64,000 nucleotides of DNA. Origin: JADHLJ01 sp038118725. Its GTDB lineage: Bacteria > Pseudomonadota > Alphaproteobacteria > Thalassobaculales > Thalassobaculaceae. Each line of letters starts with the position of its first letter. Position 1 is the stretch's first letter. Position numbers and translations under genes: made by a program. Location of the stretch: assembly GCA_038118725.1 (NCBI GenBank), contig JAYOIK010000024.1:1-64000 (forward strand). The letters run 5' to 3'. The notes beneath the pieces are model-generated. The model saw only the letters and a program-made list of their open reading frames with translations, was not told where the DNA came from and did not search any database. Below, piece by piece: positions 63,974 to 64,000 of the stretch.

Positions 63974-64000
63974 TATGGTCTAGCCCCGGGCCTGACACCA

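Overview
This window is a 64 kb stretch of a high-GC alphaproteobacterial chromosome. The likely order is Rhodospirillales or a relative, inferred from the gene set and gene order: CnoX/LON/Trm112/DUF971/UbiH, glnK-amtB, dapC-ftsK-lolA and sdhCDAB. It carries about 60 protein genes and one tRNA. I see no rRNA, CRISPR, insertion sequence, prophage or integrase. A run of exactly 100 N (23032-23131) shows it is a scaffold from a draft or metagenome assembly.

Layout. (1) 0-11 kb is housekeeping: tRNA-Gly(GCC), a prolyl-tRNA editing deacylase, the CnoX chaperedoxin, LON-domain, Trm112 and DUF971 proteins, a UbiH-type hydroxylase, the glnK-amtB ammonium pair behind a sigma-54-like promoter, dapC, ftsK and lolA. 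(2) 11-28 kb is central and accessory metabolism: a sterol-desaturase-like enzyme, a PuuD-like amidase, a TPP enzyme, a cupin, the sdhCDAB operon with a clear sigma-70 promoter, an enolase-superfamily enzyme, acs, a GFA protein, a truncated M24 gene interrupted by the gap, panC, an IlvD/Edd dehydratase, an MFS transporter and panE. Palindromic repeats sit between genes here.

(3) 28.7-41.5 kb is a continuous leftward run of 12 genes with gaps of at most 13 bp or short overlaps. It joins two COG4671-like glycosyltransferases, two GT4 glycosyltransferases, a histidine phosphatase, a polysaccharide-deacetylase-like protein and a small membrane protein to a complete oligopeptide-type ABC importer. 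(4) Transcribed divergently from it (41.7-45.4 kb) is the most unusual locus: an 882-residue ABC-exporter-like protein whose nucleotide-binding domain has lost several catalytic residues and holds an insertion of about 280 residues with an internal duplication. It is followed by a stand-alone cyclic-nucleotide-binding protein and a small methyltransferase. I consider loci 3 and 4 the best candidate for an undescribed system, probably concerned with a cell-surface glycan.

(5) 45.4-64 kb holds a NUDIX hydrolase, a small Pro/Arg-rich protein with its own promoter, pgk, a methyltransferase and then catabolic enzymes: M24 creatinase-like, HAD, MlrC, LLM oxidoreductase, two-subunit CoA-transferase, 2OG-Fe oxygenase, MBL hydrolase, aminotransferase, amidohydrolase and SDR. 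It ends with a three-part biotin-dependent carboxylase (carboxyltransferase, 73-residue biotin carrier, biotin carboxylase) whose carboxyltransferase gene runs straight into a YrdC-domain gene. I recognise no DNA-binding transcription factor in the whole window.
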